A stretch of DNA of 62,390 bases from NCBI GenBank assembly GCA_944354265.1, contig CALVPX010000005.1:1-62390 (forward strand), read 5' to 3'. This stretch comes from an uncultured Clostridia bacterium (GTDB lineage: Bacteria; Bacillota; Clostridia; Christensenellales; Borkfalkiaceae). Positions 15,642 through 24,521 of the stretch are shown piece after piece. A model generated the notes under the pieces. That model saw nothing but the letters and a program-made list of their open reading frames with translations, had not been told where the DNA came from and searched no databases. The position numbers and the translations under genes were made by a program. Every line of letters begins with the position of its first letter. Positions within the stretch are counted from its first letter, which is position 1.

Positions 15642-16760
15642 TCAGATTTGGCCGTACTCTTTGTAGAACTCTTTGGCGAAGTCCTGCAGGCTGTCGTCGA
15701 ATATGGCCTGCCGCATGCCCGCCATGAGTTTGTGCAGGAACGTTATGTTGTGCAGGCTTAAAAGCTGAGCGGCTAGCATCTCGCCGACGTTGATTAAGTG
15801 GCGGATATATGCCTTTGAATAGTTGGCGCAGCAGTAGCAGTTGCAGTTTTCGTCGAGCGGGGAGAAGTCCTCGCGGTAGATTGAATTGCGGGCGACAATT
15901 TTGCCCTTTGAAGTAAACGCCGTGCCGTTGCGCGCCACGCGGGTGGCAAGCACGCAGTCGAACATATCTATGCCGCGCATCACCCCCTCCACGAGGCAGT
16001 CGGGCGAGCCAACGCCCATTAAATAGCGGGGCATATCCGTGGGCAAGAGGGGCTGAAGATGGTCGAGCATTTCATACATGAGGGGCTTGGGCTCGCCGAC
16101 GGACAGGCCGCCTATGGCTATGCCGTGCTTGGCATAGGGCAGGCAGCGGTTTAAACTTTCGGCGCGCAGATCCTTATAAAAATTGCCCTGAACTATGGGG
16201 AAGAGAGCCTGATCGTCACGCGTCTTGGCGGCGGCGCAGCGTTCAAGCCAACGAGAAGTGCGCTCCATGGCCTGCTTTGCCTGCTCGTATGTGTAGCCGT
16301 ACTCCGAGCATTGGTCGAACTGCATTATTATGTCGGCACCCAAATTTTCCTCTATCTCTATGGCCTTTTCGGGTGTGAAGAGGTGGCGTGAGCCGTCGAT
16401 ATGTGAATTGAAATATACCCCTTCGTCCTTGATTTTATTCAGCTTTGTGAGAGAAAATACCTGAAAGCCGCCGCTGTCGGTGAGGATGGGTCTGTCCCAA
16501 TTCATGAACTTGTGCAGGCCGCCCGCCTTTTTGACTATATCGTCGCCGGGGCGCATGTACAGGTGGTAGGTGTTGGACAGTATTATCTGACTGCCCGCCT
16601 CCTTTAAGTCGCGGGGAAGCACGCCCTTGACGGTAGCCTGCGTTCCCACAGGCATATATACGGGGGTGAGAATGTCGCCGTGGGGAGTATGAAATACGCC
16701 GGCGCGTGCGCCGGTGTGTTTTTCTACATGTTGTAATTCAAACCAAAACTGCTCTGACAT
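15642..16760 (-). CDS. tgt: Queuine tRNA-ribosyltransferase (TGT)
   Basis: TGT exchanges guanine 34 for preQ1 in tRNAs with GUN anticodons. The 372-residue protein shows the catalytic D95 in LTDSGGFQVFSL, the GGLSVGEPK segment, and the C-terminal zinc site (NCNCYCCANYSKAYIRHL plus a distal histidine). It follows queA on the same strand, and together they make the queuosine modification. The 372-bp gap from queA is filled by repeats, and tgt has its own promoter at 16791-16819. Confidence 0.97.
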   Translation of the reverse strand: MSEQFWFELQHVEKHTGARAGVFHTPHGDILTPVYMPVGTQATVKGVLPRDLKEAGSQIILSNTYHLYMRPGDDIVKKAGGLHKFMNWDRPILTDSGGFQVFSLTKLNKIKDEGVYFNSHIDGSRHLFTPEKAIEIEENLGADIIMQFDQCSEYGYTYEQAKQAMERTSRWLERCAAAKTRDDQALFPIVQGNFYKDLRAESLNRCLPYAKHGIAIGGLSVGEPKPLMYEMLDHLQPLLPTDMPRYLMGVGSPDCLVEGVMRGIDMFDCVLATRVARNGTAFTSKGKIVARNSIYREDFSPLDENCNCYCCANYSKAYIRHLINVGEMLAAQLLSLHNITFLHKLMAGMRQAIFDDSLQDFAKEFYKEYGQI

Positions 16761-16790
16761 TAAATACCTTTAAAGAAAAATTTTTTTATT

Positions 16791-16819
16791 ATTTTAGCAA
16801 AAAGCTGAGTCGCAATCAA
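16791..16819 (-). promoter_or_regulatory. tgt promoter
   Basis: TTGATT and TAAAAT with a 17-bp spacer on the minus strand, about 35 nt before the tgt ATG. Confidence 0.65.
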
Positions 16820-16842
16820 ACATAATGGGGACTGCGTTTTGG

Positions 16843-17115
16843 GAGATTTCTCCACGCGCCCGCCTTTGGCGGGCTTGGTCGTAAGGAGCGAAGCGACGGA
16901 ATAGCGATTGTTCGCTGAAGGCGCAATCGCGTCAATGACAGCCCCTTACTTGTCATCTTGAGCGGAACGAGTGAAACGAGTGAAGTCGAAAGATCTTTTC
17001 GGGTTTGTAACCGAGCAAGATACATTCGACTGCGTTCGTCGCTAAAGCTCCTCACTTCGCTCAGTATGACATGGCTGTGCCGTATGACAGCTCCCCAAGT
17101 CTTTGGGGAGCCTAT
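16843..17115. repeat. Mosaic of repeat families A, B and C between queA and tgt
   Basis: In order: a family A half (GGAGATTTCTCC to GCGTCAATGACA), a full family B unit (TGTCATCTTGAGCGGAACGA, TCGAAAGATCTT, AAGATACATTCGACTGCG, CTCAGTATGACA), and a family C palindrome (CTCCCCAAGTCTTTGGGGAG). Confidence 0.7.
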
Positions 17116-17132
17116 ATTGAGGATTGCGAAGC

Positions 17133-18158
17133 TTATACAATCAGCATCGCGTCGCCGAAGGAGAAGAAACGGTATCTTTCCTTAACTGCTTCGTTATAAA
17201 TTTCTAAAATCTTTTCGCGGCCGGTGAGGGCGGCGACGAGCATTATGAGGGTGCTTTCGGGCAGGTGGAAGTTGGTGATGAGAGCGTCGACGCACTTGAA
17301 TTTATAGGGCGGATAGATGAATATCTGCGTGTTGCCGCTTTCGGCGCGGACTATGCCGTCGTCGCCGGTGGCGGACTCCAAGGTGCGAACGGAGGTCGTG
17401 CCGACGGCGATTACCCTGCGACCCTCCGCCTTGGCCTTATTTATCGCGGCGGCGGCCTGTTCGGTTACGCAGTAATACTCGCTGTGCATCTTGTGGTCGG
17501 TTATGATATCCTCCTTGACGGGGCGGAAGGTGCCGAGGCCGACGTGGAGCAACACCTCCACCACTTCCACGCCCATATCCTTGATTTTTTGCAGCAGTTC
17601 GGGCGTGAAGTGCAGCCCCGCCGTGGGTGCGGCGGCAGAGCCGTCAGTCTTGGCATAGACCGTCTGATAGCGGTTTTTATCCTTTAGTTTTTCGTGAATA
17701 TAGGGCGGCAGGGGCATGGAGCCGACCTCGTCCAAAACCTCCTCGAACACGCCGTCGCAATCAAATTTTACTATGCGTTCGCCGCTGTCGGTTATGCCCT
17801 CGACGGTTAGGGACAGCTTGTCCGAAATGGTGAGGCGGGTGCCTATGCGGCACTTTTTGCCCGGCTTTACGAGCACTTCCCACCTGTCGATATCGAGCCG
17901 CTTTAAGAGGAGCACCTCCACATGTCCGCCGTGCTGAGTTTGGGCGTAAAGCCTTGCGGGGAGCACCTTTGTGTTGTTGATGACGAGCACGTCGCCCGCC
18001 CTTAAATATTCGGTTATGTCCCTGAATATGCGGTGTTCAACCCTGTCTGTGGCGCGGTTATAGACGAGCAGGCGGGAGCAATCGCGCGGCTCGACGGGAG
18101 TTTGGGCGATGAGTTCAGGGGGAAGGTAATAATTGAAATCGCTTTTTCTGTATTGCAT
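17133..18158 (-). CDS. queA: S-adenosylmethionine:tRNA ribosyltransferase-isomerase QueA
   Basis: QueA transfers the ribosyl moiety of SAM to preQ1-modified tRNA, giving epoxyqueuosine. The 341-residue protein has the family N terminus ([20 protein letters not shown]), the LPPYI segment, the [11 protein letters not shown] motif and the C-terminal [17 protein letters not shown]. It lies between ruvB and tgt, the standard clostridial order. A GGAGG is present but about 19 nt before the ATG, too far for ordinary spacing. Confidence 0.97.
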   Translation of the reverse strand: MQYRKSDFNYYLPPELIAQTPVEPRDCSRLLVYNRATDRVEHRIFRDITEYLRAGDVLVINNTKVLPARLYAQTQHGGHVEVLLLKRLDIDRWEVLVKPGKKCRIGTRLTISDKLSLTVEGITDSGERIVKFDCDGVFEEVLDEVGSMPLPPYIHEKLKDKNRYQTVYAKTDGSAAAPTAGLHFTPELLQKIKDMGVEVVEVLLHVGLGTFRPVKEDIITDHKMHSEYYCVTEQAAAAINKAKAEGRRVIAVGTTSVRTLESATGDDGIVRAESGNTQIFIYPPYKFKCVDALITNFHLPESTLIMLVAALTGREKILEIYNEAVKERYRFFSFGDAMLIV

Positions 18159-18180
18159 ATCGTTAAAAAATGAATTGCCT

Positions 18181-18298
18181 CCATATCCTTGTCATTTCGA
18201 CCAACGCGGAGAAATCTCGGAGCTACCATTGTCGCGCTCATCGCGCAGATTTCTCGACAAGCTCGAAATGACAATGGTAGCGACGGACAAGGATATGG
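18181..18298 (+). repeat. Family A hairpin repeat, full copy
   Basis: The outer arms CCATATCCTTGTC and GACAAGGATATGG are a perfect 13-bp inverted repeat. The interior has GTCATTTCGACC, GAGAAATCTCGG, the GCGCNNNNGCGC turn, AGATTTCTC and TCGAAATGACAATGGTAGCG. Confidence 0.8.
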
Positions 18299-18307
18299 GC
18301 AGGCATG

Positions 18308-18489
18308 AATTCTCGCAACCTTGCGGTTGTGTTGCGGCAGACGATTATTATTTTAAATATTTCTCACCTCAACGCGCAGTAAGACTGCGCATTTCACACC
18401 GCCTTTGCCGCGGCTGAAAAGAATGAGAGGTTGAGGCGGTATTTCACACACGAAGTGTATTTCACGCAAGATGAAATCTTGCATTTCAC
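18308..18489 (+). repeat. Family D element: micro-hairpins punctuated by ATTTCAC, copy 1
   Basis: A core (GGCAGACGATTATTATTTT, then AAATATTTCTCACCT) is followed by four successive hairpins, each immediately followed by ATTTCAC: arms GCGCAGT/ACTGCGC, ACCGCCT/AGGCGGT, ACAC/GTGT and GCAAGAT/ATCTTGC. A GCAACC/GGTTGT hairpin precedes the core. The second copy is at 44828-45008. Confidence 0.75.
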
Positions 18490-18494
18490 TGACA

Positions 18495-19565
18495 TCAGTC
18501 CCCCTTCTTTTCGAACAGGGTTATCTGTTCGGATTGGGAGGCTGTGGGGGTGTAGCCGAGGTGTTCGTAGCCGCCCTTGAGAATTACCCTGCCGCGGGGC
18601 GTGCGGGCGATGAAGCCAAGCTGCAATAAATAGGGTTCGTAGACGTCCTCTATTGTGCCCGCATCCTCGTTTATGGTGGCGGCAAGCGTTTCGAGACCGA
18701 CGGGCTTACCGTCGAACTTGACAATCATGGCCTTTAAAAGGTTGCGGTCGATCTCGTCGAGGCCGAGTTCGTCAATCTCCATTCTGCCGAGGGCGAAGCG
18801 GGCGTCCTTTAAGGTGACGGACGAGCTGCCGTTGACGGTGGAAAAGTCCCTCACCCTCTTTAAAAGGCGGTTGGCAATTCGGGGCGTGCCGCGGGAGCGC
18901 TTGGAAATTTCGGTGGCGGCCTCGTCGTCGATGGCGATACCCAAGGTCTTTGCAGAGCGCGTGACAATCTCCTTGAGTTCTGCAGGGGTATACATCTCCA
19001 AGCGGCAGACTATGCCGAACCTATCGCGCAGGGGGTTGGCAATCATGCCGGCGCGGGTGGTGGCGCCTATGAGGGTAAATTTTTTGAGCGAAAAGCGGAT
19101 ATTGCGCGCCGAAGGGCCCTTGCCGACGATTATGTCGAGGGCGTAGTCCTCCATTGCGGAGTACAGAATTTCCTCCACGCTGTGGTTTAAGCGGTGAATT
19201 TCGTCGATGAACAGCACGTCGCCCTCGTTGAGGTTGGTGAGTATTGCGGCGAGGTCGCCGCTGCGCTCGATTGCGGGGGCGGAAGTCATCTTTAATTGTC
19301 CGCCCATTTCGTTGGCGATTATGTGGGCGAGGGTCGTCTTGCCGAGGCCGGGCGCGCCGTAAAGAAGGACGTGCTCAAGCACCTCCCCCCTCTTTTTGGC
19401 GGCGTTCATGTAGACGGTCAGATTTTCCTTTACCTTGCTCTGACCGACGTAGGCGTCGAGCGTCTTGGGGCGGAGGACATTTTCCTCCACGTCGAATTCG
19501 CCCTTGGTGGACTGAACTAAACGCTCTTCATCTTCAGTTGTGTACTCTTCATCATCGAAAAACAT
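18495..19565 (-). CDS. ruvB: Holliday junction branch-migration ATPase RuvB
   Basis: RuvB is the hexameric AAA+ motor of the RuvAB complex. The 356-residue protein has Walker A GAPGLGKT (70-77), Walker B with FIDEIH, sensor GATTRAG and the C-terminal winged helix with RTPRGR. The ATG is preceded by AAGGAA. It lies downstream of ruvA, but about 395 bp of repeats separate them. Confidence 0.98.
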   Translation of the reverse strand: MFFDDEEYTTEDEERLVQSTKGEFDVEENVLRPKTLDAYVGQSKVKENLTVYMNAAKKRGEVLEHVLLYGAPGLGKTTLAHIIANEMGGQLKMTSAPAIERSGDLAAILTNLNEGDVLFIDEIHRLNHSVEEILYSAMEDYALDIIVGKGPSARNIRFSLKKFTLIGATTRAGMIANPLRDRFGIVCRLEMYTPAELKEIVTRSAKTLGIAIDDEAATEISKRSRGTPRIANRLLKRVRDFSTVNGSSSVTLKDARFALGRMEIDELGLDEIDRNLLKAMIVKFDGKPVGLETLAATINEDAGTIEDVYEPYLLQLGFIARTPRGRVILKGGYEHLGYTPTASQSEQITLFEKKGD

Positions 19566-19656
19566 ATTTGTTCCTTAGGGGGTAGGGTTAGGGGTTAGGG
19601 GCGGCGGGAGTAATAAATGAATAGCGGATAATGAAAAATGAATAATTGTGGTGAAA

Positions 19657-19925
19657 GAATTTCCCTTTGTTCGTCGCCACCATTGTCATTTCGACCAAAG
19701 TGAGCGTTAGCGAACGGAGCGGAGAAATCTGCGTGAACGTATTCCATCCGCACCTTGTCATGTTGAGCGAAGTCGAAACATCTTGTTGGTTTCATACCGA
19801 GCTAGATACTTCGACGGCGGCACTTCGTGCCTCTGCTCAGTATGACAATCCCTCATACGCGTTCGCGTCAGCTCCCTTTACACAAGGGAGCCATGTAGTT
19901 GTGCAACTTCGGTCGTAAGGAGCGA
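19657..19925. repeat. Mosaic of A, B and C repeats between ruvA and ruvB
   Basis: An A left half (GTCATTTCGACCAAAGTGAG, GGAGAAATCTGCG), a B unit (TGTCATGTTGAGCGAAGTCG to CTCAGTATGACA), a C palindrome (CTCCCTTTACACAAGGGAG), and an A-like tail (CTTCGGTCGTAAGGAGCGAA). No open frame of note. Confidence 0.65.
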
Positions 19926-19960
19926 AGTTATACCCTATTCATATCCCCTATTCCCTGCAC

Positions 19961-20554
19961 TCAAATACTTTTTAGTGCCTGCATTATAATCTCTTCAATG
20001 CCTTGGGCGCCCTTGGCCTTGGCGGAGGCGACAGCCTTGGCGCTTTCGGCGCGGGTGAAGCCCAAAGTTTGCAGGGCGACGATTGCGTCCTCGTCGCCGT
20101 CGTCGGGCAATAGTGCAGGGGCAACGCCCTTTGCGGCAGCTGTCTGAGGTATGGCGCCCACCTTTTCGCGCAGCTCTAAAATTATGCGCTCGGCCGTCTT
20201 TTTGCCGAGGCCTTTGACGGACGAAAGGCGCTTGACGTCCTGCGTGGCGATTGCCGCGGCGAGGGATGCGCTGTCCATTGAGGCAAGCACGGCTATGCCC
20301 ATTTTGGGGCCAACGCCCGAGACGGAGATGAGCTTTAAGAACATGTTCTTTTCCTCAACCGAGGAAAAGCCGTAAAGCGTTACGCCGTTCTGTTCGCTGA
20401 CCTGAAGGTATGTGTAAACCTCGCACACATCGCCGACGGCCATTTTGGAGAACGCCGATGCAGAACAATACACCTCGTAGCCCACCCCGTTGACTTCGAT
20501 CAAAGCCGTATCGGCAGTTGAGTAAAGAAGTTTTCCTTTTAAATATCCTATCAT
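19961..20554 (-). CDS. ruvA: Holliday junction-binding protein RuvA
   Basis: RuvA is the tetrameric junction-binding subunit that loads RuvB. From ATG 20554 it has 197 residues: an N-terminal OB fold starting MIGYLKGKL, the helix-hairpin-helix pair (ISVSGVGPKMG, LSSVKGLGKKTAERI) and a C-terminal RuvB-interacting domain (about 150-197). The frame is open upstream to 20791, but that extension lies in repeat sequence and is not RuvA-like. No Shine-Dalgarno is seen, and the 5' flank is extremely AT-rich. Confidence 0.95.
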   Translation of the reverse strand: MIGYLKGKLLYSTADTALIEVNGVGYEVYCSASAFSKMAVGDVCEVYTYLQVSEQNGVTLYGFSSVEEKNMFLKLISVSGVGPKMGIAVLASMDSASLAAAIATQDVKRLSSVKGLGKKTAERIILELREKVGAIPQTAAAKGVAPALLPDDGDEDAIVALQTLGFTRAESAKAVASAKAKGAQGIEEIIMQALKSI

Positions 20555-20582
20555 GATAAAATATAAATATAATTTATTTATT

Positions 20583-20824
20583 TTTTTCCTTTTGTCCGTC
20601 GCCTGAAGGCTCCGAGATTTCTCCGCTACGGTCGAAATGACAAAAGAAAATTTCTGCGCCTGTGGCGCATAACAACACGTTGCAAGCGGAGTCGCGCCTC
20701 CGCCATATATGATAACGCCGAGGCGGTGTAGGCGGAATTTATTTCTGCCGTTAAGCACCGCCCGACCAATTAAACTCGCTGCAAGTCGCACGGAGCGAAG
20801 CGAGTACGACTTGAGCGAATTACT
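20583..20824. repeat. Repeat-derived spacer between ruvC and ruvA
   Basis: An A right half (GAGATTTCTCCGCTACGGTC, then GAAATGACAAAAG) is followed by small inverted repeats (GCGCCTGTGGCGC; AAGTCG/CGACTT). No coding potential. Confidence 0.55.
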
Positions 20825-21322
20825 TTACTGTATCCCGAATAGTTCCCCGAAGCGGTTGGTGTGGGCGTGGCAGAGAGCGACGGCCAAGGCGTCGGCCGCG
20901 TCGTCCGGGCGGGGAATGGACTTTAAGTGCAGAAGGGAGGTGACGACGTGCATCATCTGCACCTTGTCTGCCTTGCCGTAGCCCGTAAGGGCCTGCTTTA
21001 TCTGCATTGGGGTGTACTCGTACAGTTTGCCGCAGTACTTAATTGCCGAGAGCAGAATTACCCCCCTTGCGTGGGCGACGGGTATGCCGGTGGTGATGTT
21101 TTTGATGAAGAACAGCTCCTCCACCGCTATCTCCTCCGGCTTGTATTTGGCGTAAATTTTGTTTAACCCCTCCTCAAGCATGGCGAGACGGACGGGGAAA
21201 CTTTCGCTGCCGGGAGTTTTTACCACGCCGTAGTCGACGGGGAGAATGTTGCCGTTTTTGAGTTTATCTATCACGCCGTAGCCCATTGTGCCGTAGCCGG
21301 GGTCGATGCCCAATATTATCAT
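20825..21322 (-). CDS. ruvC: Holliday junction resolvase RuvC
   Basis: RuvC cuts Holliday junctions symmetrically. The 165-residue protein has the RNase H-fold active-site acidic residues in LGIDPGYGTMGYG (D7), VEELFF (E68 region) and the C-terminal DDAADALAVALCHAH. It is first in the ruvC-ruvA-ruvB series and diverges from argH. Confidence 0.97.
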   Translation of the reverse strand: MIILGIDPGYGTMGYGVIDKLKNGNILPVDYGVVKTPGSESFPVRLAMLEEGLNKIYAKYKPEEIAVEELFFIKNITTGIPVAHARGVILLSAIKYCGKLYEYTPMQIKQALTGYGKADKVQMMHVVTSLLHLKSIPRPDDAADALAVALCHAHTNRFGELFGIQ

Positions 21323-21345
21323 AATTTTGCCTTTGTTTTGCGCAA

Positions 21346-21374
21346 TTGACTTGATTAGTTTACTTAAATATTAT
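21346..21374 (+). promoter_or_regulatory. argH promoter
   Basis: TTGACT and TATTAT, spaced 17 bp, 46 bp upstream of the argH ATG. AGAGG lies near the start codon. Confidence 0.65.
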
Positions 21375-21420
21375 ATAATGAAATAGATTTTAAGTCAATT
21401 TTTTACAGAGGTTTTTATAT

Positions 21421-22797
21421 ATGAAACTGTGGGAAGGGCGCTTTGACGCGCCCACGGCCAAGAACGCCGACCTTTTTAACGATTCGCTGCCCTTTGACTG
21501 CAGGCTTTGGGCGGTGGACATAGCCGCCTCAATTGCGCATGCCACCATGCTTGGCAACTGCGGCATAATAACGGGCGAGGAGAGCAAGCTCATCTGCGAC
21601 AACCTCAACGCCATTGCCGAGGACATAGCAAGCGGCAAGCTTGAAATTGAGGGCGCCGAGGACATACACTCCTTTGTTGAAAACGAGCTTGTAAAGCGCA
21701 TTGGCGACACGGGCAAGAAGCTGCACACAGCGCGATCGAGAAACGACCAAGTGGCGACCGACTTCCGCCTGTATGCGAGGAACGCCTTCGACTGCCTGAC
21801 GGAGAGTCTTATATGGTTGGTTGAGAGCTTATGCCAAAAGGCAAGCGAGGGATTGAAATATATAATGCCCGGCTACACGCACCTGAGAAAGGCACAGCCC
21901 ATGTGCGCGGGGCACTTTTTCAACGCCTATTCCGAGATGTTTTTGAGGGATTTGGACAGGGTGCGCTCCTCACGCGACAGGGCGAACGTCATGCCCCTCG
22001 GCAGCGGCGCCTTGGCGGGCACCTCCTACCCCATTGACCGCGACATAACCTGCGACCTTTTGGAATTTGACAGGCCGTGCGAAAATTCTTTGGACGGAGT
22101 TTCCGACCGCGACTTCGTGGCAGAATTTTTGTTTGACTGTTCGATGATAATGAGCCATTTATCCCGCCTGTGCGAGGACATAATTTTGTACTCCACCGAA
22201 GAGTTCGGCTACTTTGAAATTGCCGACGAGTACTCCACCGGCTCCTCCATTATGCCGCAGAAGAAAAACCCCGACATACCCGAACTTATGCGCGGAAAGA
22301 CGGGCAGAGTCTATGGCCACCTGATGGCCCTTTTGACCACCATAAAGGCCATTCCCCTCGCCTACAACAAGGACTTGCAGGAGGACAAGGAGGGATTTTT
22401 TGACGCCGAAAGGCAGACGATTAACTGCATAAATATCATGGCGGAGATGCTGCCCTCCATAACCTTAAACAAAAAGCGCATGGCAAAGGCGGCCGAGGCA
22501 GAGTTCTGCTGCGCGACCGACGTTGCCGACTACCTTGCCAAAAAGGGCGTGCCCTTCCGCACGGCTCACGCCGTTACGGGCAAGATCGTGCGTTGGTGCA
22601 TTGCCAACAAGCGCACTCTGCAGAACATGACGGCCGACGAGTACAGAAGTTTTTGCGACGAGTTCGGCGACGACATATGCGGCGTGGTCAAGGCGCAGGC
22701 GTGCGCCGAGGCGAGGACTTCGTACGGAGGTGCGGCGCCCGAGTGCGTAAAGCAAAACCTTAAATCGATTAAAAAGCGGCTTAAAAAGTACGAATAA
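21421..22797 (+). CDS. argH: Argininosuccinate lyase
   Basis: ArgH performs the last step of arginine synthesis, splitting argininosuccinate into arginine and fumarate. The 458-residue protein has the fumarase/aspartase-superfamily signature GSSIMPQKKNPD, the catalytic histidine region GYTHLRKAQP and the N-terminal LWEGRFDAPT. It is not next to argG or other arg genes here. It diverges from ruvC, and a repeat-free AT-rich region follows it. Confidence 0.97.
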   Translation: MKLWEGRFDAPTAKNADLFNDSLPFDCRLWAVDIAASIAHATMLGNCGIITGEESKLICDNLNAIAEDIASGKLEIEGAEDIHSFVENELVKRIGDTGKKLHTARSRNDQVATDFRLYARNAFDCLTESLIWLVESLCQKASEGLKYIMPGYTHLRKAQPMCAGHFFNAYSEMFLRDLDRVRSSRDRANVMPLGSGALAGTSYPIDRDITCDLLEFDRPCENSLDGVSDRDFVAEFLFDCSMIMSHLSRLCEDIILYSTEEFGYFEIADEYSTGSSIMPQKKNPDIPELMRGKTGRVYGHLMALLTTIKAIPLAYNKDLQEDKEGFFDAERQTINCINIMAEMLPSITLNKKRMAKAAEAEFCCATDVADYLAKKGVPFRTAHAVTGKIVRWCIANKRTLQNMTADEYRSFCDEFGDDICGVVKAQACAEARTSYGGAAPECVKQNLKSIKKRLKKYE

Positions 22798-22889
22798 AAA
22801 ACGCTGAATATTTATACAAAAAAATTTTTAAAAATTTTGATAAAAATACCCTTAAAAACTTTACTTATTAACAAATTGGGTGTAAACTA

Positions 22890-23055
22890 TTATCAGTATC
22901 AAGCAACGATGGCATTTTATGTGGCGTAAAATGCCTATACACGGCGAAAGATACGAGGGTGACTTGAGAACGGCCGCCCGCCCCTCTTTATAAGCCGCCG
23001 AAAGGTGGCAAAAAACCGCCGTGGTGCGCTGCGACGGTTTCTTTGTGAATACGAT
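22890..23055 (+). ncRNA. Candidate structured RNA between argH and the aminotransferase
   Basis: The 437-bp gap between these convergent genes is AT-rich except for a compact structured block. Possible plus-strand promoters are TTGATA-17-TTTACT (22837-22865) and TTTACT-17-TAAACT (22860-22888). Stems seen: GGCATTTTA/TAAAATGCC (22911-22935), GAGGG/CCCTC (22955-22986), GCCGCC-GAAA-GGTGGC (22994-23009), and AACCGCCG/CGACGGTT (23014-23039). Read on the minus strand, the last stem is followed by TTTTTT and makes a good terminator, so orientation is not settled. It does not show the cores of tmRNA, SRP RNA, RNase P RNA or common riboswitches. No coding frame is evident. Confidence 0.35.
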
Positions 23056-23190
23056 TGTCATTATTTTAAATCGTAAAATTTTTTAATTATTATTATTTTA
23101 ATCGCTCTGAATTTTATTGACAAATAATCTTTATCTTTTAAACTTTTAATTTTATAAATTTTGAGAAATATAAATTTTGATCATCATTCA

Positions 23191-23223
23191 ACCCGCCTGT
23201 GGCAGAGCCGCAGGCGGGTTTTT
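23191..23223 (+). terminator. Strong hairpin downstream of the aminotransferase, T-tract on plus strand
   Basis: Arms ACCCGCCTG and CAGGCGGGT, followed by TTTT on the plus strand. It lies just after the minus-strand aminotransferase stop. The T-run favours plus-strand termination, although it may serve both directions. Confidence 0.7.
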
Positions 23224-23234
23224 CGCGCTGCAAT

Positions 23235-24419
23235 TTACTTTTTGTAGCTTTCGGCGAGGGCCCTGAAGGCGGGGAGGGAACGGGCAAGCATGTCCGGCGA
23301 GACGCAATAGGAGATGCGCACATACCCCTCCACCCCGAAGGATTTTGCAGAAACTATTAAAAGTTCGTAGTCCTTTGCCCGCTCGGCAAAGGCGTCGGAG
23401 TCGGGTTCGAGCGACTTGACGAAAAGGTAAAACGCGCCGTCCGGCCTGACCACCTCGTAGCCGTAACTTTCAAGCGCTTGGACAAGCACGTCGCGGTTGT
23501 TTTTGTAGACCGAGATGTCGGACGTGGTGCCTATTACGCGGGCGATGAGCTTTTGGAACAGGGCGGGAGCGCACACATAGCCGAGCGCCCTGCCCGCGCC
23601 GCAGACCGCAGCGTACACCTCGGCCGCCCCCTCCATTGCGGGGTTGACGGCGATGTAACCTATTCTCTCGCCGGGAAGAGAGAGCGATTTTGAGTAGGAA
23701 TAGCAGACTATGGAGTCCCTGTAATAGTTCATTATATAGGGCACCTTTACGCCGCCGAACACAAGTTCGCGGTAGGGCTCGTCAGAGATGAGATATATCG
23801 TCTGACCATTTTCCTTACATTCCTGTAAAACCTTACAAAGCTCTGTTATGGCCTGCTCTGTGTAGACCACGCCCGAGGGGTTGTTGGGGGAGTTTATAAG
23901 AATTGCCTTTGTGTTGGGGGTGATTGCCGCCTTTATTGCCTCAATGTCGGGCTGAAAAGTGCCCTCCTCTCCCAAGACGGGAACGAGCTTGCCCCTTGCG
24001 TGCTCGGTGAATACCTTGTATTCGGGGAAGTAGGGCGCGATGGTTATCACCTCATCTCCCTCGTTTAAGAGGGCGTTCAAGGTTATGCAGAGCGAGGCAG
24101 CCGCGCCGCAGGTCATGTAAATATTGTCTGCACCGATGCCGACTGCGAACTGACTGTTGATGTAGTCTGCAACGGCCTTCCTTACCGAGGCGTCGCCCTG
24201 TGCGGACGTGTAGCCGTGGACCTCCACGGGGTCGCCGTTTGTTAAAATGTCTATTAGGGTATCCTCTACTATCTGAGGGGGAGCTACAGAGGGGTTGCCG
24301 AGGGAGAAGTCGAAAACTTTGTCCTCGCCTATCTGAGCCTTGCGCTTTTTGCCGTACTCGAAGAGCTCGCGGATGACCGAACGAACCGAGCCCAATTGTA
24401 CGCTAGTTTGATTTATCAT
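23235..24419 (-). CDS. PLP-dependent aminotransferase, class I/II (AspC-like)
   Basis: A 394-residue fold-type I aminotransferase. The PLP lysine is in CYSYSKSLSLPGERIGY. NSPNNPSG, the SDEPYRELVF loop and the C-terminal substrate-binding arginine in VRISYC are present. The sequence type matches the aspartate/aromatic aminotransferase-like group common in Clostridia. Substrate specificity cannot be read from the sequence. The ATG is preceded by AAGGAG, with a promoter at 24449-24477. Confidence 0.92.
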   Translation of the reverse strand: MINQTSVQLGSVRSVIRELFEYGKKRKAQIGEDKVFDFSLGNPSVAPPQIVEDTLIDILTNGDPVEVHGYTSAQGDASVRKAVADYINSQFAVGIGADNIYMTCGAAASLCITLNALLNEGDEVITIAPYFPEYKVFTEHARGKLVPVLGEEGTFQPDIEAIKAAITPNTKAILINSPNNPSGVVYTEQAITELCKVLQECKENGQTIYLISDEPYRELVFGGVKVPYIMNYYRDSIVCYSYSKSLSLPGERIGYIAVNPAMEGAAEVYAAVCGAGRALGYVCAPALFQKLIARVIGTTSDISVYKNNRDVLVQALESYGYEVVRPDGAFYLFVKSLEPDSDAFAERAKDYELLIVSAKSFGVEGYVRISYCVSPDMLARSLPAFRALAESYKK

Positions 24420-24448
24420 TATGGTATCTCCTTAATTTTTACCATATC

Positions 24449-24477
24449 ATTATACAACCTTTCGGGCGATATGTAAA
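24449..24477 (-). promoter_or_regulatory. Aminotransferase promoter
   Basis: TTTACA and TATAAT, spaced 17 bp on the minus strand, about 30 nt upstream of the start codon. Confidence 0.65.
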
Positions 24478-24478
24478 G

Positions 24479-24515
24479 GGGGCGGGGAGGCAAATTTTAA
24501 TTTGCCTCCCCGCCC
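24479..24515 (-). terminator. spoIIA operon terminator
   Basis: A perfect 17-bp inverted repeat (GGGGCGGGGAGGCAAAT and its complement) lies immediately after the sigF stop, followed on the minus strand by CTTTACA. Confidence 0.7.
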
Positions 24516-24521
24516 CTGCGC

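Noticed and set aside
19575..19605. Telomere-like TAGGGG/TTAGGGG repeats before ruvB
   Set aside because: Only two or three irregular units. A bacterial chromosome context makes this coincidental low-complexity sequence.
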